Shown piece by piece: positions 1 to 8,388 of a stretch of 64,000 bases of DNA; within the stretch, counting starts at the first letter, position 1, and each line of letters starts with the position of its first letter. The notes below the pieces were generated by a model. The model was not told the origin of the DNA. It made no database searches and saw only the letters and a program-made list of their open reading frames with translations. This DNA comes from Hohaiivirga grylli. GTDB lineage: Bacteria; Pseudomonadota; Alphaproteobacteria; Rhizobiales; Beijerinckiaceae. The position numbers were made by a program, and so were the translations under genes. Location: the NCBI RefSeq assembly GCF_039655745.1, contig NZ_JBBYXI010000004.1:124001-188000 (forward strand), given 5' to 3'.

Positions 1-20
1 AAGTTTACCGATCATGAAAC

Positions 21-54
21 AATGCCCCCATCAAAAGACGAAATGGGGCATTTT
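21..54 (+). terminator. Rho-independent terminator of a gene upstream of the window
   Basis: An 8-bp stem AATGCCCC / GGGGCATT (21-28 and 45-52) encloses a 16-nt loop and is followed by a short T run. It ends about 80 nt before aroK, so it probably terminates a plus-strand gene lying before the window. The T tract is short, so efficiency is uncertain. Confidence 0.5.
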
Positions 55-132
55 CCAATTCAAACTGTAAGCAAAATGCTTTAGTGACATGTTGTGCTTC
101 GCGGTTCACGTGGGGCGCTTTGGGATAGGTTT

Positions 133-768
133 ATGAAACAGAAGCGTAAAATCAGCCCTGTATCAGCACGGCGTAGCCTGCGGATGCGGCAGGTTTTCAA
201 CCGACGGGCCGAACGTCTGCGTAACCAACTCGGGCGGCGTTCAATTGTGCTTGTCGGATTGATGGGCGCTGGCAAGAGCACGGTTGGGCGTCGCCTGGCC
301 ATGCGGCTCGGGCTTCCGTTTCTTGATGCTGACCACGAAATTGAGACTGCGGCAGGCATGTCGATTCCGGATATCTTCGAAATACATGGTGAAGATTATT
401 TCCGTGAGGGCGAACGCCGGGTTATTGCCCGCATTTTGCAAGAGGGGCCATTGGTGCTTGCAACAGGTGGGGGCGCCTATATGAATGAAGAGACACGTAA
501 GGCTGTCTCTGAAAAGGGCGTCGCAGTTTGGCTCAAAGCTGATGTTGATGTTCTGCTTGAGCGTGTCAGCCGCAGAAATAACCGTCCTCTTCTCAAGCAA
601 AGTGATCCGAAAACTATTCTTGAGAAACTGACAAGCGAGCGTAACCCTTTTTATGCGATGGCGGACGTCCATATTGAATCGCGTGAAGGGCCGCATGATC
701 GTGTTGTCTCAGCCATTGTTCGATCTTTGCGCCATTATCTTGATAAGCAGGAAAAGCCTCAGTCATGA
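133..768 (+). CDS. aroK: Shikimate kinase
   Basis: This enzyme phosphorylates shikimate with ATP in the fifth step of chorismate synthesis, in the cytoplasm. The P-loop GLMGAGKST lies near residues 42-50 of the 211-aa product. It is followed by the LDADHEIE segment (the shikimate-binding Asp of the family), the FREGER arginine region and the glycine-rich ATGGGA loop. About 40 basic residues precede the P-loop, a common extension in alphaproteobacteria. I chose ATG at 133, which has GGGATAGG just upstream. An in-frame GTG at 94 would add 13 residues but has no visible ribosome site. The stop overlaps the aroB start as ATGA, so the two genes are translationally coupled. The family call is firm; the start is moderately sure. 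Confidence 0.95.
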   Translation: MKQKRKISPVSARRSLRMRQVFNRRAERLRNQLGRRSIVLVGLMGAGKSTVGRRLAMRLGLPFLDADHEIETAAGMSIPDIFEIHGEDYFREGERRVIARILQEGPLVLATGGGAYMNEETRKAVSEKGVAVWLKADVDVLLERVSRRNNRPLLKQSDPKTILEKLTSERNPFYAMADVHIESREGPHDRVVSAIVRSLRHYLDKQEKPQS

Positions 769-1886
769 CAACTTCCAAGCCTTTGATTGTTCCCGTTCCT
801 CTTGGTGCGCGTGCCTATGACATCCTGGTGGGACGCAATATTCTGGGTGAGGGTGTTGAGCAGATCAAAAAGCTAGGGGTGCGTAAGGTTGCTCTTGTAA
901 CAGACGAGAATGTTCACTCGCTGCATGCTGAGCGTATCATTAAAACATTAGCTGACAATGGCGTTGATGTTGCAGCACCTGTTGTTGTTCCCGCGGGAGA
1001 AAGCTCCAAGAGCTATGCTGTTCTTGCTAAAACCTGCGATGATATTCTGGCAACACGCGTTGAGCGTGGTGATCTTGTTATTGCCTTGGGTGGTGGTGTC
1101 GTTGGTGATCTTGCCGGTTTTGCAGCGGCAATAGTCCGTCGCGGAATGCGTTTTGTCCAAATGCCTACATCGCTTCTGGCTCAGGTCGATTCTTCTGTTG
1201 GTGGAAAAACCGGCATCAATTCATCCCACGGGAAAAATCTGGTTGGCGCCTTTCATCAACCAAGCCTTGTTATCGCTGATACGGCAATTCTGGATACGTT
1301 ACCTGAGCGGGAATTACGCGCAGGATATGCTGAAGTTATCAAATATGGTTTGATTAACAGCGAACGCTTTTTCTTTTGGTGTGAAGAAAACTGGCAGCAG
1401 ATTTTTGCTGGTGGACCAGAGCGGGATGAGGCTGTGGCCCATAGCTGCCGTGCCAAGGCTGAAGTCGTTGTACGTGATGAGTTCGAGAATGGTGACCGCG
1501 CACTGCTTAATCTTGGGCATACATTCGGTCACGCGCTTGAGCGCATAGTTAAATACGACAATGCACGCCTTGTGCATGGTGAGGCTGTTGCGATCGGGCT
1601 TGCTCAGGCTTTCCGGTTTTCTGCGCGCCTTGGCCTGTGCGCTGGGCAGGACGCAGGGCGTGTCGAAGCGCATCTGAAAAGTGTTGGCCTCCCAACCCGG
1701 TTGCAGGATGTTCCCGGTGGTGCTGGTTCCGTAGACGCTATCCTTGATGCCATGACACAGGACAAGAAGGTCAAGGCTGGTACGCTGACATTCATCCTTG
1801 CGAAGGGGATTGGAAAAAGCTTCATTGCACATGATTTAAACAAGGCTGATGTTGCGGCCTTTTTGATGGATGAATGGAATAGCTGA
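765..1886 (+). CDS. aroB: 3-Dehydroquinate synthase
   Basis: AroB converts DAHP to 3-dehydroquinate, the second step of the shikimate pathway, using NAD+ and a divalent metal. The 373-aa protein has the usual length. It shows the NAD-binding GGGVVGDLAGF stretch, the PTSLLAQVDSSVGGKTG motif that is diagnostic for the family, and the metal-ligand segments LNLGHTFGHALE and HGEAVAIG. It follows aroK with a 4-nt ATGA overlap, the classical aroKB arrangement, and its 3' end lies next to the CorC-like gene. Nothing in the sequence looks altered. Confidence 0.97.
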   Translation: MTTSKPLIVPVPLGARAYDILVGRNILGEGVEQIKKLGVRKVALVTDENVHSLHAERIIKTLADNGVDVAAPVVVPAGESSKSYAVLAKTCDDILATRVERGDLVIALGGGVVGDLAGFAAAIVRRGMRFVQMPTSLLAQVDSSVGGKTGINSSHGKNLVGAFHQPSLVIADTAILDTLPERELRAGYAEVIKYGLINSERFFFWCEENWQQIFAGGPERDEAVAHSCRAKAEVVVRDEFENGDRALLNLGHTFGHALERIVKYDNARLVHGEAVAIGLAQAFRFSARLGLCAGQDAGRVEAHLKSVGLPTRLQDVPGGAGSVDAILDAMTQDKKVKAGTLTFILAKGIGKSFIAHDLNKADVAAFLMDEWNS

Positions 1887-1896
1887 CGGGTTAATC

Positions 1897-3183
1897 ATGG
1901 ATATCTGGCTGGCATCTCTGATTGTTATTTTATGTCTATTGATGTCTGCTTTCTTCTCCGCCGGAGAGACGGCCTTTACGGGGACCTCCAAAGCCCGGAT
2001 GATCGGGCTTGCTGAGAAGGGTGACAGGCGCGCCAAGCGTGTACTTCGTATTCTTGAAGCAAGGGAACGCTTTTTAGGAACAATGCTGATTGGCAACAGC
2101 ATTGTTAATATTGGTGTCTCATCACTCGCAACCAGTATCCTGATAATTCTTCTTGGCAAACATTACGGTGTCATTGCAGCTACCGTTATCATTTCTATTC
2201 TCGTCATTATCTTCGCAGAAATACTGCCTAAAACTCTGGCGATTAAATCTCCCGATGGCGCCTCATTGCGTATGGCTCGCTGGGTTGTTTATGCCATGCG
2301 TATTCTGGGGCCATTGACGCAGGTGGCTGGTTGGATTGTGAAGATTATTCTGCGGATACTGGGTGAGAAAGTACGCCATAGTGAACCTTTGCTGACACCA
2401 AGCGAAGAAATTAAAGGTCAGGTTGCACTTCTCCATCGGCAGGGTGATGTCATTAAAGATGAGCGGGATATGCTTGGTGGCCTGCTTGATCTTAAAGAGC
2501 TGTTTGTCTCTGATGTCATGGTGCATCGGACAAAGATGGAAAGTATTGATGCTGATCTGCCAGCAATTGAGATTGTCCGTCAGGTTATCGCTTCATCTCA
2601 CACCCGTCTGCCTTTATGGCGTGAGACGCAGGAGAATATTGTTGGGGTTCTGCACTCCAAGGATTTACTTCGTGCTCTAAGCGCCGTTGATGGGGATGCA
2701 AGCCGCTTGAAAATTGATGAGATTGCGCTTGAAACCTGGTTCGTTCCTGAGAGCACCTCTTTGCAGGATCAACTGCAGGCATTTCTGTCAAAGAAAACGC
2801 ACTTTGCGCTTGTCGTTGATGAATACGGTGAGGTGATGGGGCTTGTGACCCTTGAAGATATTCTGGAGGAAATTGTCGGTGATATTGCGGATGAGCATGA
2901 TCTGACGGTTGAGGGAGTGCGCCCACGTAAAGATGGTGCGGTTATTGTTGATGGTACCGTGCCAATCCGTGATCTTAACCGTGCGATGGATTGGCGGTTG
3001 CCGGATGAGGAAGCCACAACAATTGCCGGGCTGGTTATTCATGAAGCACGACAGATTCCAAACACCGGCCAGATATTCAACTTCTATGGGTATCGTTTTC
3101 AGGTTGTCCGGAAATCACGGAACCGTCTGACAGCTTTGCTGATTACACCACTGGATAAGCTTAAAACAAAAATGCCGGGTTAA
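1897..3183 (+). CDS. HlyC/CorC-family protein (DUF21, CBS pair, CorC_HlyC domain)
   Basis: This 428-aa inner-membrane protein has four hydrophobic segments of a DUF21/CNNM domain at its N-terminus (LSAFFSAGETAFTG-like start, EILPKTLAIKSPDGAS). A cytoplasmic CBS pair follows (FVSDVMVHRTKMESI ... TLEDILEEIVGDIADEHD) and then a C-terminal transporter-associated CorC_HlyC domain. Relatives act in Mg2+/Co2+ homeostasis; the ion is not evident here. I prefer ATG at 1897 because the first membrane helix begins right after it, as in homologues. An ATG at 1870 would add nine residues and overlap aroB. The gene follows aroB closely and probably shares its transcript. The stop codon sits inside a perfect inverted repeat. 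Confidence 0.88.
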   Translation: MDIWLASLIVILCLLMSAFFSAGETAFTGTSKARMIGLAEKGDRRAKRVLRILEARERFLGTMLIGNSIVNIGVSSLATSILIILLGKHYGVIAATVIISILVIIFAEILPKTLAIKSPDGASLRMARWVVYAMRILGPLTQVAGWIVKIILRILGEKVRHSEPLLTPSEEIKGQVALLHRQGDVIKDERDMLGGLLDLKELFVSDVMVHRTKMESIDADLPAIEIVRQVIASSHTRLPLWRETQENIVGVLHSKDLLRALSAVDGDASRLKIDEIALETWFVPESTSLQDQLQAFLSKKTHFALVVDEYGEVMGLVTLEDILEEIVGDIADEHDLTVEGVRPRKDGAVIVDGTVPIRDLNRAMDWRLPDEEATTIAGLVIHEARQIPNTGQIFNFYGYRFQVVRKSRNRLTALLITPLDKLKTKMPG

Positions 3184-3193
3184 ACCCGGCATT
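3162..3193 (-). terminator. Bidirectional terminator between converging genes
   Basis: An 11-bp perfect inverted repeat (AATGCCGGGTT / AACCCGGCATT, 3171-3193) spans the stop codon of the CorC-like gene. Read on the minus strand it is followed by TTTTTGTTTT, so it best serves the CAP lipoprotein gene. It can also stop plus-strand transcription. Confidence 0.75.
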
Positions 3194-3204
3194 CCATAAT
3201 CATA

Positions 3205-3693
3205 TTATGGGGCTTCAATCAGTACCCAGTAGACTTTATATTTTGAACCGGGTGCATAAGCCGTTGCAATACCCATCCGCTTCATACTGGCGTTCAGCAT
3301 CACGCGGTTGTGCTGAGGACTGTCACGCCATCCGGAGAAGGCCTCGGCGAGTGTATGATAGCCGGCAGATGTGTTGACTTCTGCTTTAGCCGTACCACTA
3401 CGTGCAAGGCGCTGTTTGATAGTATCTGCCGATGTCGGCTTGTCACTACCAGCCATAGCACGGGCTTCTTGTTCTGCCGCAGCCTGTAATGCCGGATCAA
3501 GTACCAGTGGGCCGAGGCCATGGTTGCGGCGGTAAGCCGAAATCATGTTGCTTGCCATTTTGCTGTCAATCTGTGCTGAAGCTGAAGCTAAAGACACATA
3601 AAAGCTTGGGCGTGATTTCTTGGCATCATTATCGCAGGCGGCCAATGTCAGGGCCAGGCCTGCCAGTGCACAGGTAACAATCAGTTTTCTCAT
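3205..3693 (-). CDS. CAP-domain (SCP-like) lipoprotein
   Basis: The 162-aa product starts with a lipoprotein signal: basic MRK, a hydrophobic core and the lipobox LAAC with Cys20. The mature part is one CAP/SCP domain, recognisable by MISAYRRNHGLGPLVLDPALQAAAEQEARAMA, SPQHNRVMLNASMKRMGIA and the closing YWVLIEAP. Bacterial CAP proteins are extracytoplasmic. Their biochemical role is mostly unknown; sterol or lipid binding is described only for eukaryotic members. The gene lies downstream of the MscS gene on the same strand. Its ATG overlaps the stop of a 20-codon reading frame (3690-3752), which could couple its translation. Confidence 0.85.
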   Translation of the reverse strand: MRKLIVTCALAGLALTLAACDNDAKKSRPSFYVSLASASAQIDSKMASNMISAYRRNHGLGPLVLDPALQAAAEQEARAMAGSDKPTSADTIKQRLARSGTAKAEVNTSAGYHTLAEAFSGWRDSPQHNRVMLNASMKRMGIATAYAPGSKYKVYWVLIEAP

Positions 3694-3752
3694 TTGGGCA
3701 TTATCTCACGCAGGCGAACCACAAAGGCCGCTAATTCATCATTCGCCTGCAT
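3690..3752 (-). CDS. Possible 20-residue upstream ORF coupled to the CAP lipoprotein gene
   Basis: Between the MscS stop and the CAP lipoprotein start an ATG opens a reading frame encoding MQANDELAAFVVRLREIMPK. It ends in TGA overlapping the next ATG (ATGA). A GGG lies just before its start. A 9-bp inverted repeat (GCAGGCGAA at 3710-3718 with TTCGCCTGC at 3742-3750) spans most of the frame. It may be a leader peptide or a coupling cistron, or chance. No homologue is recognised. Confidence 0.3.
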   Translation of the reverse strand: MQANDELAAFVVRLREIMPK

Positions 3753-3778
3753 GTTACCCGTATCGTGTGAAAGATTCG

Positions 3779-6223
3779 TTACCGTTGCCCTGCAAGGTTA
3801 TTGATAGAATCCGCAACAGGCTCGAGACCTTGAAGCTGTATCTGTGTTGGTGATGCACTGGTGATAATTCCGGCCTCACGTAAGGCCCTGAAAATAGCAA
3901 AATGCAGCTCACTGGAGACCCGTGAGGTAATCTCGATTTCTTCCACAAAACAGACCAGCTCAAAATAAAGATTAGATTCTGCGATCTTCTTGAAAAGGAC
4001 ATTTGGTGGCGGCGAGCTGGCAACATCACGATTGTCGAGCGCACATTTTTTTACAATTGTTGCGAGCAGATCAGGGTCAATTGTCCGATCAACCGGAATG
4101 GCAATCACAATCCGATTCATTCTGTCTCCACGGACACGGTTGCGGACAACACCTGAAATCAGATTGGAGTTTGGAACGATAATCGTTGTTCTGTCTGAAG
4201 TAACAATCTCGGTCGAGCGGACATTTATACGCCGGACATTTCCTTCACCATCACCGACCACAACAAGGTCACCCACCCTGATCGGTCTTTCCCAGAGAAG
4301 GATGAGGCCGGAGACGAAATTATTGACGATGGACTGTAAACCAAAACCGACACCAACTGAGAGGGCACCGGCAACAATTGTAATATTGCTGAGGCTGATA
4401 CCGGCGTAACTCAAGGTTGCAAAAGCGGCGATGATAAAGCCGATATAACCAACGCCCGTTTTAATTGAATTTCGGAGTCCGGCATCAAGTTTGGTTGCCG
4501 GGAGATAGGTCGTATCAAGCCAGCGCTGGATCAGGCGGGTAATGATGATGCCGAGCACAAACAGACCGATTGCCATCACAATCAACGAGATTGAAATGGT
4601 CATTTCGCCAACCTGAAAACCGAAGAAGGCAGAACGGGCAAGGGCGGTGTAATCGAGAGATTCAATGCCCCATGGAGCCAGCGCCAGTGTTGCGGCTATA
4701 ATAATCAGACTGACGCGCAACAGACCGTTGAGGATAACGGCCAGCTGCTCCAGTGAAGATTTTGTGAGCCCTGTATTGGCTTGTAAGAAGAGAGAGAATT
4801 TACCGCTCGTTGCCGTATGAGCATTCATATGTTCATTGATGAATGACAAGAACATCCGCAAAACGGTGAAAAGAACCGCGAGCCAGACCGCCTGATCCAC
4901 GAGAAATGAACTGAGCGCAATATAGCCAAATAATGCTGTGCCAATGATGCTGATAATCAACAGCCAGCCAATCATGCGCAGCGGCCCGCCTATTTCCATT
5001 TCCGCGGCTGAGTAGGCGGCAAGGCTTTCCTCGTTGATCCTGCCGGCAATGGCAAAATGCAAAAGCAGCATCATCAGCAGAACAGCGACCGCAATGGAGA
5101 ATACCCCCTTGCTGGCGACCGAGATGGGAAGAGCAACTTCAAACGCCTGATAAAATGAATCTGCGATTTTGCCAATAATGAACACTGCAGCGATAAGCAG
5201 AATATAATGCCGTAACCGGGCGGCAGTGCTGTCTGCCATTGAAACCAGCCGCCACGGGCGGTTTTTTGGTGATAGAACAGCATTAGAAAGGGCATTTACA
5301 AAGGCGAAGCTAACGATAGAGATCAACACAGTCGCAACAACTATGCTTAATCTATCCGGAACCCATGTGGTGTGCTGTACGGCGCTGTAGATTGCAATCG
5401 CCCCAATGGCGGCAGGAACTGTCCTGAACAGAACAACGGCAATAGCTGCCAGAATTTTCCTTTGGTGGGTTAGACCCTCAACAGCCGGGTCGCGCTTAAT
5501 CAGCTTACCGGCAAATAAAGGACGGGCGGCAAACAGAAGAAGCCAGATAGAAGCGGCAAAGCAGAAGAGTAATGTGGTTGCCAGAGAAGCATTGCTCTTC
5601 AGCTCATACAACCAGCTTGAAAGCACAGCCTTTGTGGTCGTGATTTCTTCCGGGATGTAGGAAAGGACATTTATCCAGAGATCAGGGCTAACGATGCTGT
5701 TACTTTTCTGAAAAATCTGTTTTTGGAAAAGGGCTCTTCTTTTATCGCTGAGTTCTGTCAGAAGCTGCGTTGCCTGAACGAGTGTTACATTACCCAGACG
5801 CTGGGTTTCTGTAAGATCAGCAAATAAAGTTTCCTTTTCAGTACGCTCATTGGCAACCTCCGGACTTTCTTCGGTTGTTGCATCTTTAGGTTTAGGCCCG
5901 AGCTGATCAAGGCGCGCCTTTGTTGTGGTGATGCGTGGTGTAATGGTTGTGAGAGAAAGCTGAATGTCATCAACGATGGGAGATATCTGCTCCCGGGCGT
6001 TCTGCATCTGACTGTCTGAGAGTGTATCATTCGTCAAAGCCTTCTCAATAGTGTCGAGAGTAGCTTTATATTTCTCAAAGGAGCTGCGAATCGTTTTGGC
6101 ATCAACCGTCGGAGCGATTGTTGTTGCAGATGTTTCTACCCCGGCACCGAAAGCGTTGGGTGTTAAGCCTATAAGGGATAAAATGAGAAACGAACAGAGC
6201 CAGAACCGACGCAAATAGGACAC
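3779..6223 (-). CDS. MscS-family mechanosensitive channel with DUF3772-type periplasmic domain
   Basis: This 814-aa inner-membrane protein begins with a signal peptide ending near ...LTPNAFGA. A periplasmic, helix-rich region of about 170 residues follows (DUF3772-like, with coiled-coil character). Next come about ten membrane helices and the MscS core, marked by the glycine/alanine-rich pore helix near GALSVGVGFGLQSIVNNFVSGLILLWERPIRVGDLVVVG and the beta domain with IIVPNSNLISGVVRN. Large MscS homologues release solutes on hypo-osmotic shock; here the role is inferred from family. Downstream on the same strand is the CAP lipoprotein gene. Two small inverted repeats lie in the leader. Confidence 0.9.
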   Translation of the reverse strand: MSYLRRFWLCSFLILSLIGLTPNAFGAGVETSATTIAPTVDAKTIRSSFEKYKATLDTIEKALTNDTLSDSQMQNAREQISPIVDDIQLSLTTITPRITTTKARLDQLGPKPKDATTEESPEVANERTEKETLFADLTETQRLGNVTLVQATQLLTELSDKRRALFQKQIFQKSNSIVSPDLWINVLSYIPEEITTTKAVLSSWLYELKSNASLATTLLFCFAASIWLLLFAARPLFAGKLIKRDPAVEGLTHQRKILAAIAVVLFRTVPAAIGAIAIYSAVQHTTWVPDRLSIVVATVLISIVSFAFVNALSNAVLSPKNRPWRLVSMADSTAARLRHYILLIAAVFIIGKIADSFYQAFEVALPISVASKGVFSIAVAVLLMMLLLHFAIAGRINEESLAAYSAAEMEIGGPLRMIGWLLIISIIGTALFGYIALSSFLVDQAVWLAVLFTVLRMFLSFINEHMNAHTATSGKFSLFLQANTGLTKSSLEQLAVILNGLLRVSLIIIAATLALAPWGIESLDYTALARSAFFGFQVGEMTISISLIVMAIGLFVLGIIITRLIQRWLDTTYLPATKLDAGLRNSIKTGVGYIGFIIAAFATLSYAGISLSNITIVAGALSVGVGFGLQSIVNNFVSGLILLWERPIRVGDLVVVGDGEGNVRRINVRSTEIVTSDRTTIIVPNSNLISGVVRNRVRGDRMNRIVIAIPVDRTIDPDLLATIVKKCALDNRDVASSPPPNVLFKKIAESNLYFELVCFVEEIEITSRVSSELHFAIFRALREAGIITSASPTQIQLQGLEPVADSINNLAGQR

Positions 6224-6246
6224 TGCTAACTCCCTGAGAATATAAT

Positions 6247-6304
6247 ATGCTGAATGTCTTTCAGCATGAATGCGGCAAAAAAATAGTCAGATGGAATATC
6301 TGAC
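6247..6304. repeat. Two adjacent inverted repeats in the leader of the MscS gene
   Basis: ATGCTGAA / TTCAGCAT (6247-6254 and 6260-6267, 5-nt loop) is followed by GTCAGAT / ATCTGAC (6286-6292 and 6298-6304, 5-nt loop). They lie 24 to 81 nt upstream of the MscS start codon, inside the AT-rich divergent region shared with the MATE gene. They could be RNA hairpins in the leader or protein-binding dyads. Confidence 0.45.
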
Positions 6305-6491
6305 ACCTTGCGCTTTTCTTTTCTTTTTAGAAATCAAAAGTTGAAGAAATATCAATAATGCCGCATTAATGGCATCCGTGAGCAGAATAATTTATAAATT
6401 TACTGCTTTTCACTCAACTCAGCTGCGTATCGGCTCCCCAATAGAGGATGGACGGCCCATTCTCTGTGATGTTTAATTTTTAGGTAAAGTT

Positions 6492-7889
6492 ATGTTCGCG
6501 CAACAGCGAGAAAATACAGGTTTTGATTGGTCTGGTTTCCGCAAGGAACTTCTGGCAATGCTCTTATTGAGCTGGCCAATGATTATGACCAATCTGTCTC
6601 AAACGGCATTGACGGTTATTGACGTTATGCTGACAGGTCGCTTGGGGGCGGAAGCCCTTGCGGCAGGTGCATTGGCAACAAATCTGTATTTCGGTTTCTT
6701 TATCTTTGGTGTGGGTGTCGTCACTGTTACCTCACCAATCATTGCCAATACGCTTGGGCGCAAGCGCAATGATGTGCGGGAAGTGCGCCGCATTTTTCGG
6801 CAGGGGCTCTGGGCGGCAGCCTGCCTGAGTGTTCCGGTCTGGATTGTACTGTGGCATGCAGAAGAGATTCTAATTTATATTGGCCAAAAGCCAGAGCTTG
6901 CTGCAGAGGCTGGGCACTATATGCATGTTCTGCAATGGGCGTATTTCCCAACGCTGGTTTATGCTTTGGTTCGCTCATTCGTTGCGACTCTTGAAAGACC
7001 TGCCTGGGCATTGTTTATCTGCCTGACAGCATTGCCTATCAATTTTCTTGTCGCTTGGGCCTTGATGTTCGGCAACTTTGGAATGCCGGCACTTGGATTG
7101 CCGGGAGCTGGTTATGCAACTCTCTTTGCCAGCATCTATATGGCGATTGGCATGCTGGTTGTGGTTCTACGGGCAAAGAAATTCCGCAGATATCGCTTGT
7201 TGGGACGGTTCTGGCGTCCAGACTGGCCAAAGTTTTTTGCCATCTGGCGTCTTGGGCTGCCCGCAGGCTTACATATGGTGTTTGAAGTTGTCGCGTTCAC
7301 ATTCTCAGCGTTGATGATGGGCGTGCTCGGTACCAATGAGCTTGCAGCCCATACAATTGCAATTCAGATATCAGGGCTATGCTTTATGGTTCCTGTTGGT
7401 CTGGGGCAGGCGGTTGCTATTCGTGTCGGGCTTGCCAATGGTGCGGGTAACTCCCATGGCGTGACCCTGGCAGGACGGGCAGCAATGACAATGGCTCTTG
7501 GGTTCGCGCTGTGTACGGCAACAGTTATGATTTTAATGCCAGAGCTTCTGGTATCATTCTATCTTGATCTGAGTGATCCAAAGAATGCAGCTGTTGTTGC
7601 TCTTGCAACGGGCTTCCTGTTCTATTCGGCAGTCTTCCAGTTGAGCGACGGCGTACAGGCTGTTGGGGTGGGGATGCTTCGTGGACTGCGTGATGTCCGT
7701 ATTCCAATGATCCTGGCCGGAATTGGTTATTGCGTCATCGGACTTCCCCTTGGCATTACGCTTGCCTTTAATACGCCTTTACGCGGGCAGGGAATCTGGA
7801 TTGGTTTTGTGACAGGCCTGACACTTGTCGCCTTTGCTGTTGTATGGCGTTGGAGCAAACGTAACCAGATCAACCGATGGGTCAGGTGA
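6492..7889 (+). CDS. MATE-family multidrug efflux transporter (NorM-like)
   Basis: The 465-aa product is a twelve-helix membrane protein of the multidrug and toxic compound extrusion family. It has the two-fold repeat of MatE domains (about residues 25-185 and 245-410) and the family signatures SWPMIMTNLSQTALTVIDVMLTGRLG and GLGQAVAIRVGLANGAG. Members export cationic drugs or other small molecules using Na+ or H+; substrate and ion cannot be read from sequence. It stands alone on the plus strand, divergent from the MscS gene across a 268-bp AT-rich region. Only a weak ribosome site (TAGGTAAAG) precedes the ATG. Confidence 0.93.
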   Translation: MFAQQRENTGFDWSGFRKELLAMLLLSWPMIMTNLSQTALTVIDVMLTGRLGAEALAAGALATNLYFGFFIFGVGVVTVTSPIIANTLGRKRNDVREVRRIFRQGLWAAACLSVPVWIVLWHAEEILIYIGQKPELAAEAGHYMHVLQWAYFPTLVYALVRSFVATLERPAWALFICLTALPINFLVAWALMFGNFGMPALGLPGAGYATLFASIYMAIGMLVVVLRAKKFRRYRLLGRFWRPDWPKFFAIWRLGLPAGLHMVFEVVAFTFSALMMGVLGTNELAAHTIAIQISGLCFMVPVGLGQAVAIRVGLANGAGNSHGVTLAGRAAMTMALGFALCTATVMILMPELLVSFYLDLSDPKNAAVVALATGFLFYSAVFQLSDGVQAVGVGMLRGLRDVRIPMILAGIGYCVIGLPLGITLAFNTPLRGQGIWIGFVTGLTLVAFAVVWRWSKRNQINRWVR

Positions 7890-7995
7890 TCCATGAAAAT
7901 TAATCTGTGGTCTTTATTAGGTTGTTCTTAATAACCTGCTGGCATTCTTTTCTCGTGATTCGCGCTGGGGCGAATCTGCAAGAAGGGATGATGGT

Positions 7996-8355
7996 ATGGG
8001 ACTTGCTTCCGGTAGTTCGGCGAGCGTTGTTCGTTTTCGGAATGGTCAGGCCGCTGGCTCGCATTACAAAGATCAGAAATGTTTCATGGATGCTGTCTAT
8101 GCTGCAGGAAGCTTGCCTGTTTCCGCAAATGATTATGCAACCAAGCGCATGGCTGTGCGTCTGACAATTTTCGGATTTGTTGTTATTGATGAGATTTCCA
8201 GTGACGGAACAGCCCGTCGTCTGAAACCATCAGAGGCTTTCCATTCCCATGGCTCACAAGAGTGGCTGGTTTCAAAGCCATCCGCCAAGGCCGTTGGTGA
8301 AGTTTCTCTTGTCTTAGGTGGACAGGCCAACTTCCCCCGCCCAATAGTTGGGTAA
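7996..8355 (+). CDS. Small protein of unknown function (119 aa)
   Basis: I do not recognise this protein. It is soluble-looking, with no signal peptide or membrane helix. It starts MGLASGSSASVVRFRNGQ, has one central hydrophobic strand-like stretch (LTIFGFVVIDEI) and ends with a short Gly/Pro tail. AAGGGA precedes the ATG at good spacing, codon use resembles that of its neighbours, and a clear terminator starts seven bases after the stop. These points together make it a real gene. It sits between the MATE gene and the convergent hybrid kinase gene, which suggests no function. Nearby frame 7907-8164 overlaps it and lacks such support. Confidence 0.65.
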   Translation: MGLASGSSASVVRFRNGQAAGSHYKDQKCFMDAVYAAGSLPVSANDYATKRMAVRLTIFGFVVIDEISSDGTARRLKPSEAFHSHGSQEWLVSKPSAKAVGEVSLVLGGQANFPRPIVG

Positions 8356-8361
8356 GTTTTT

Positions 8362-8388
8362 AAAGCAGAGCTGATGCTCTGCTTTTTT
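8362..8388 (+). terminator. Rho-independent terminator
   Basis: AAAGCAGAGC and GCTCTGCTTT form a 10-bp stem with loop TGAT, followed by T6. It terminates the 119-aa gene and overlaps the stop codon of the convergent histidine kinase gene. Confidence 0.9.

Noticed and set aside
7907..8164. Plus-strand frame of 85 codons downstream of the MATE gene
   Set aside because: It overlaps the better supported 119-residue gene in another frame and lacks a ribosome site.
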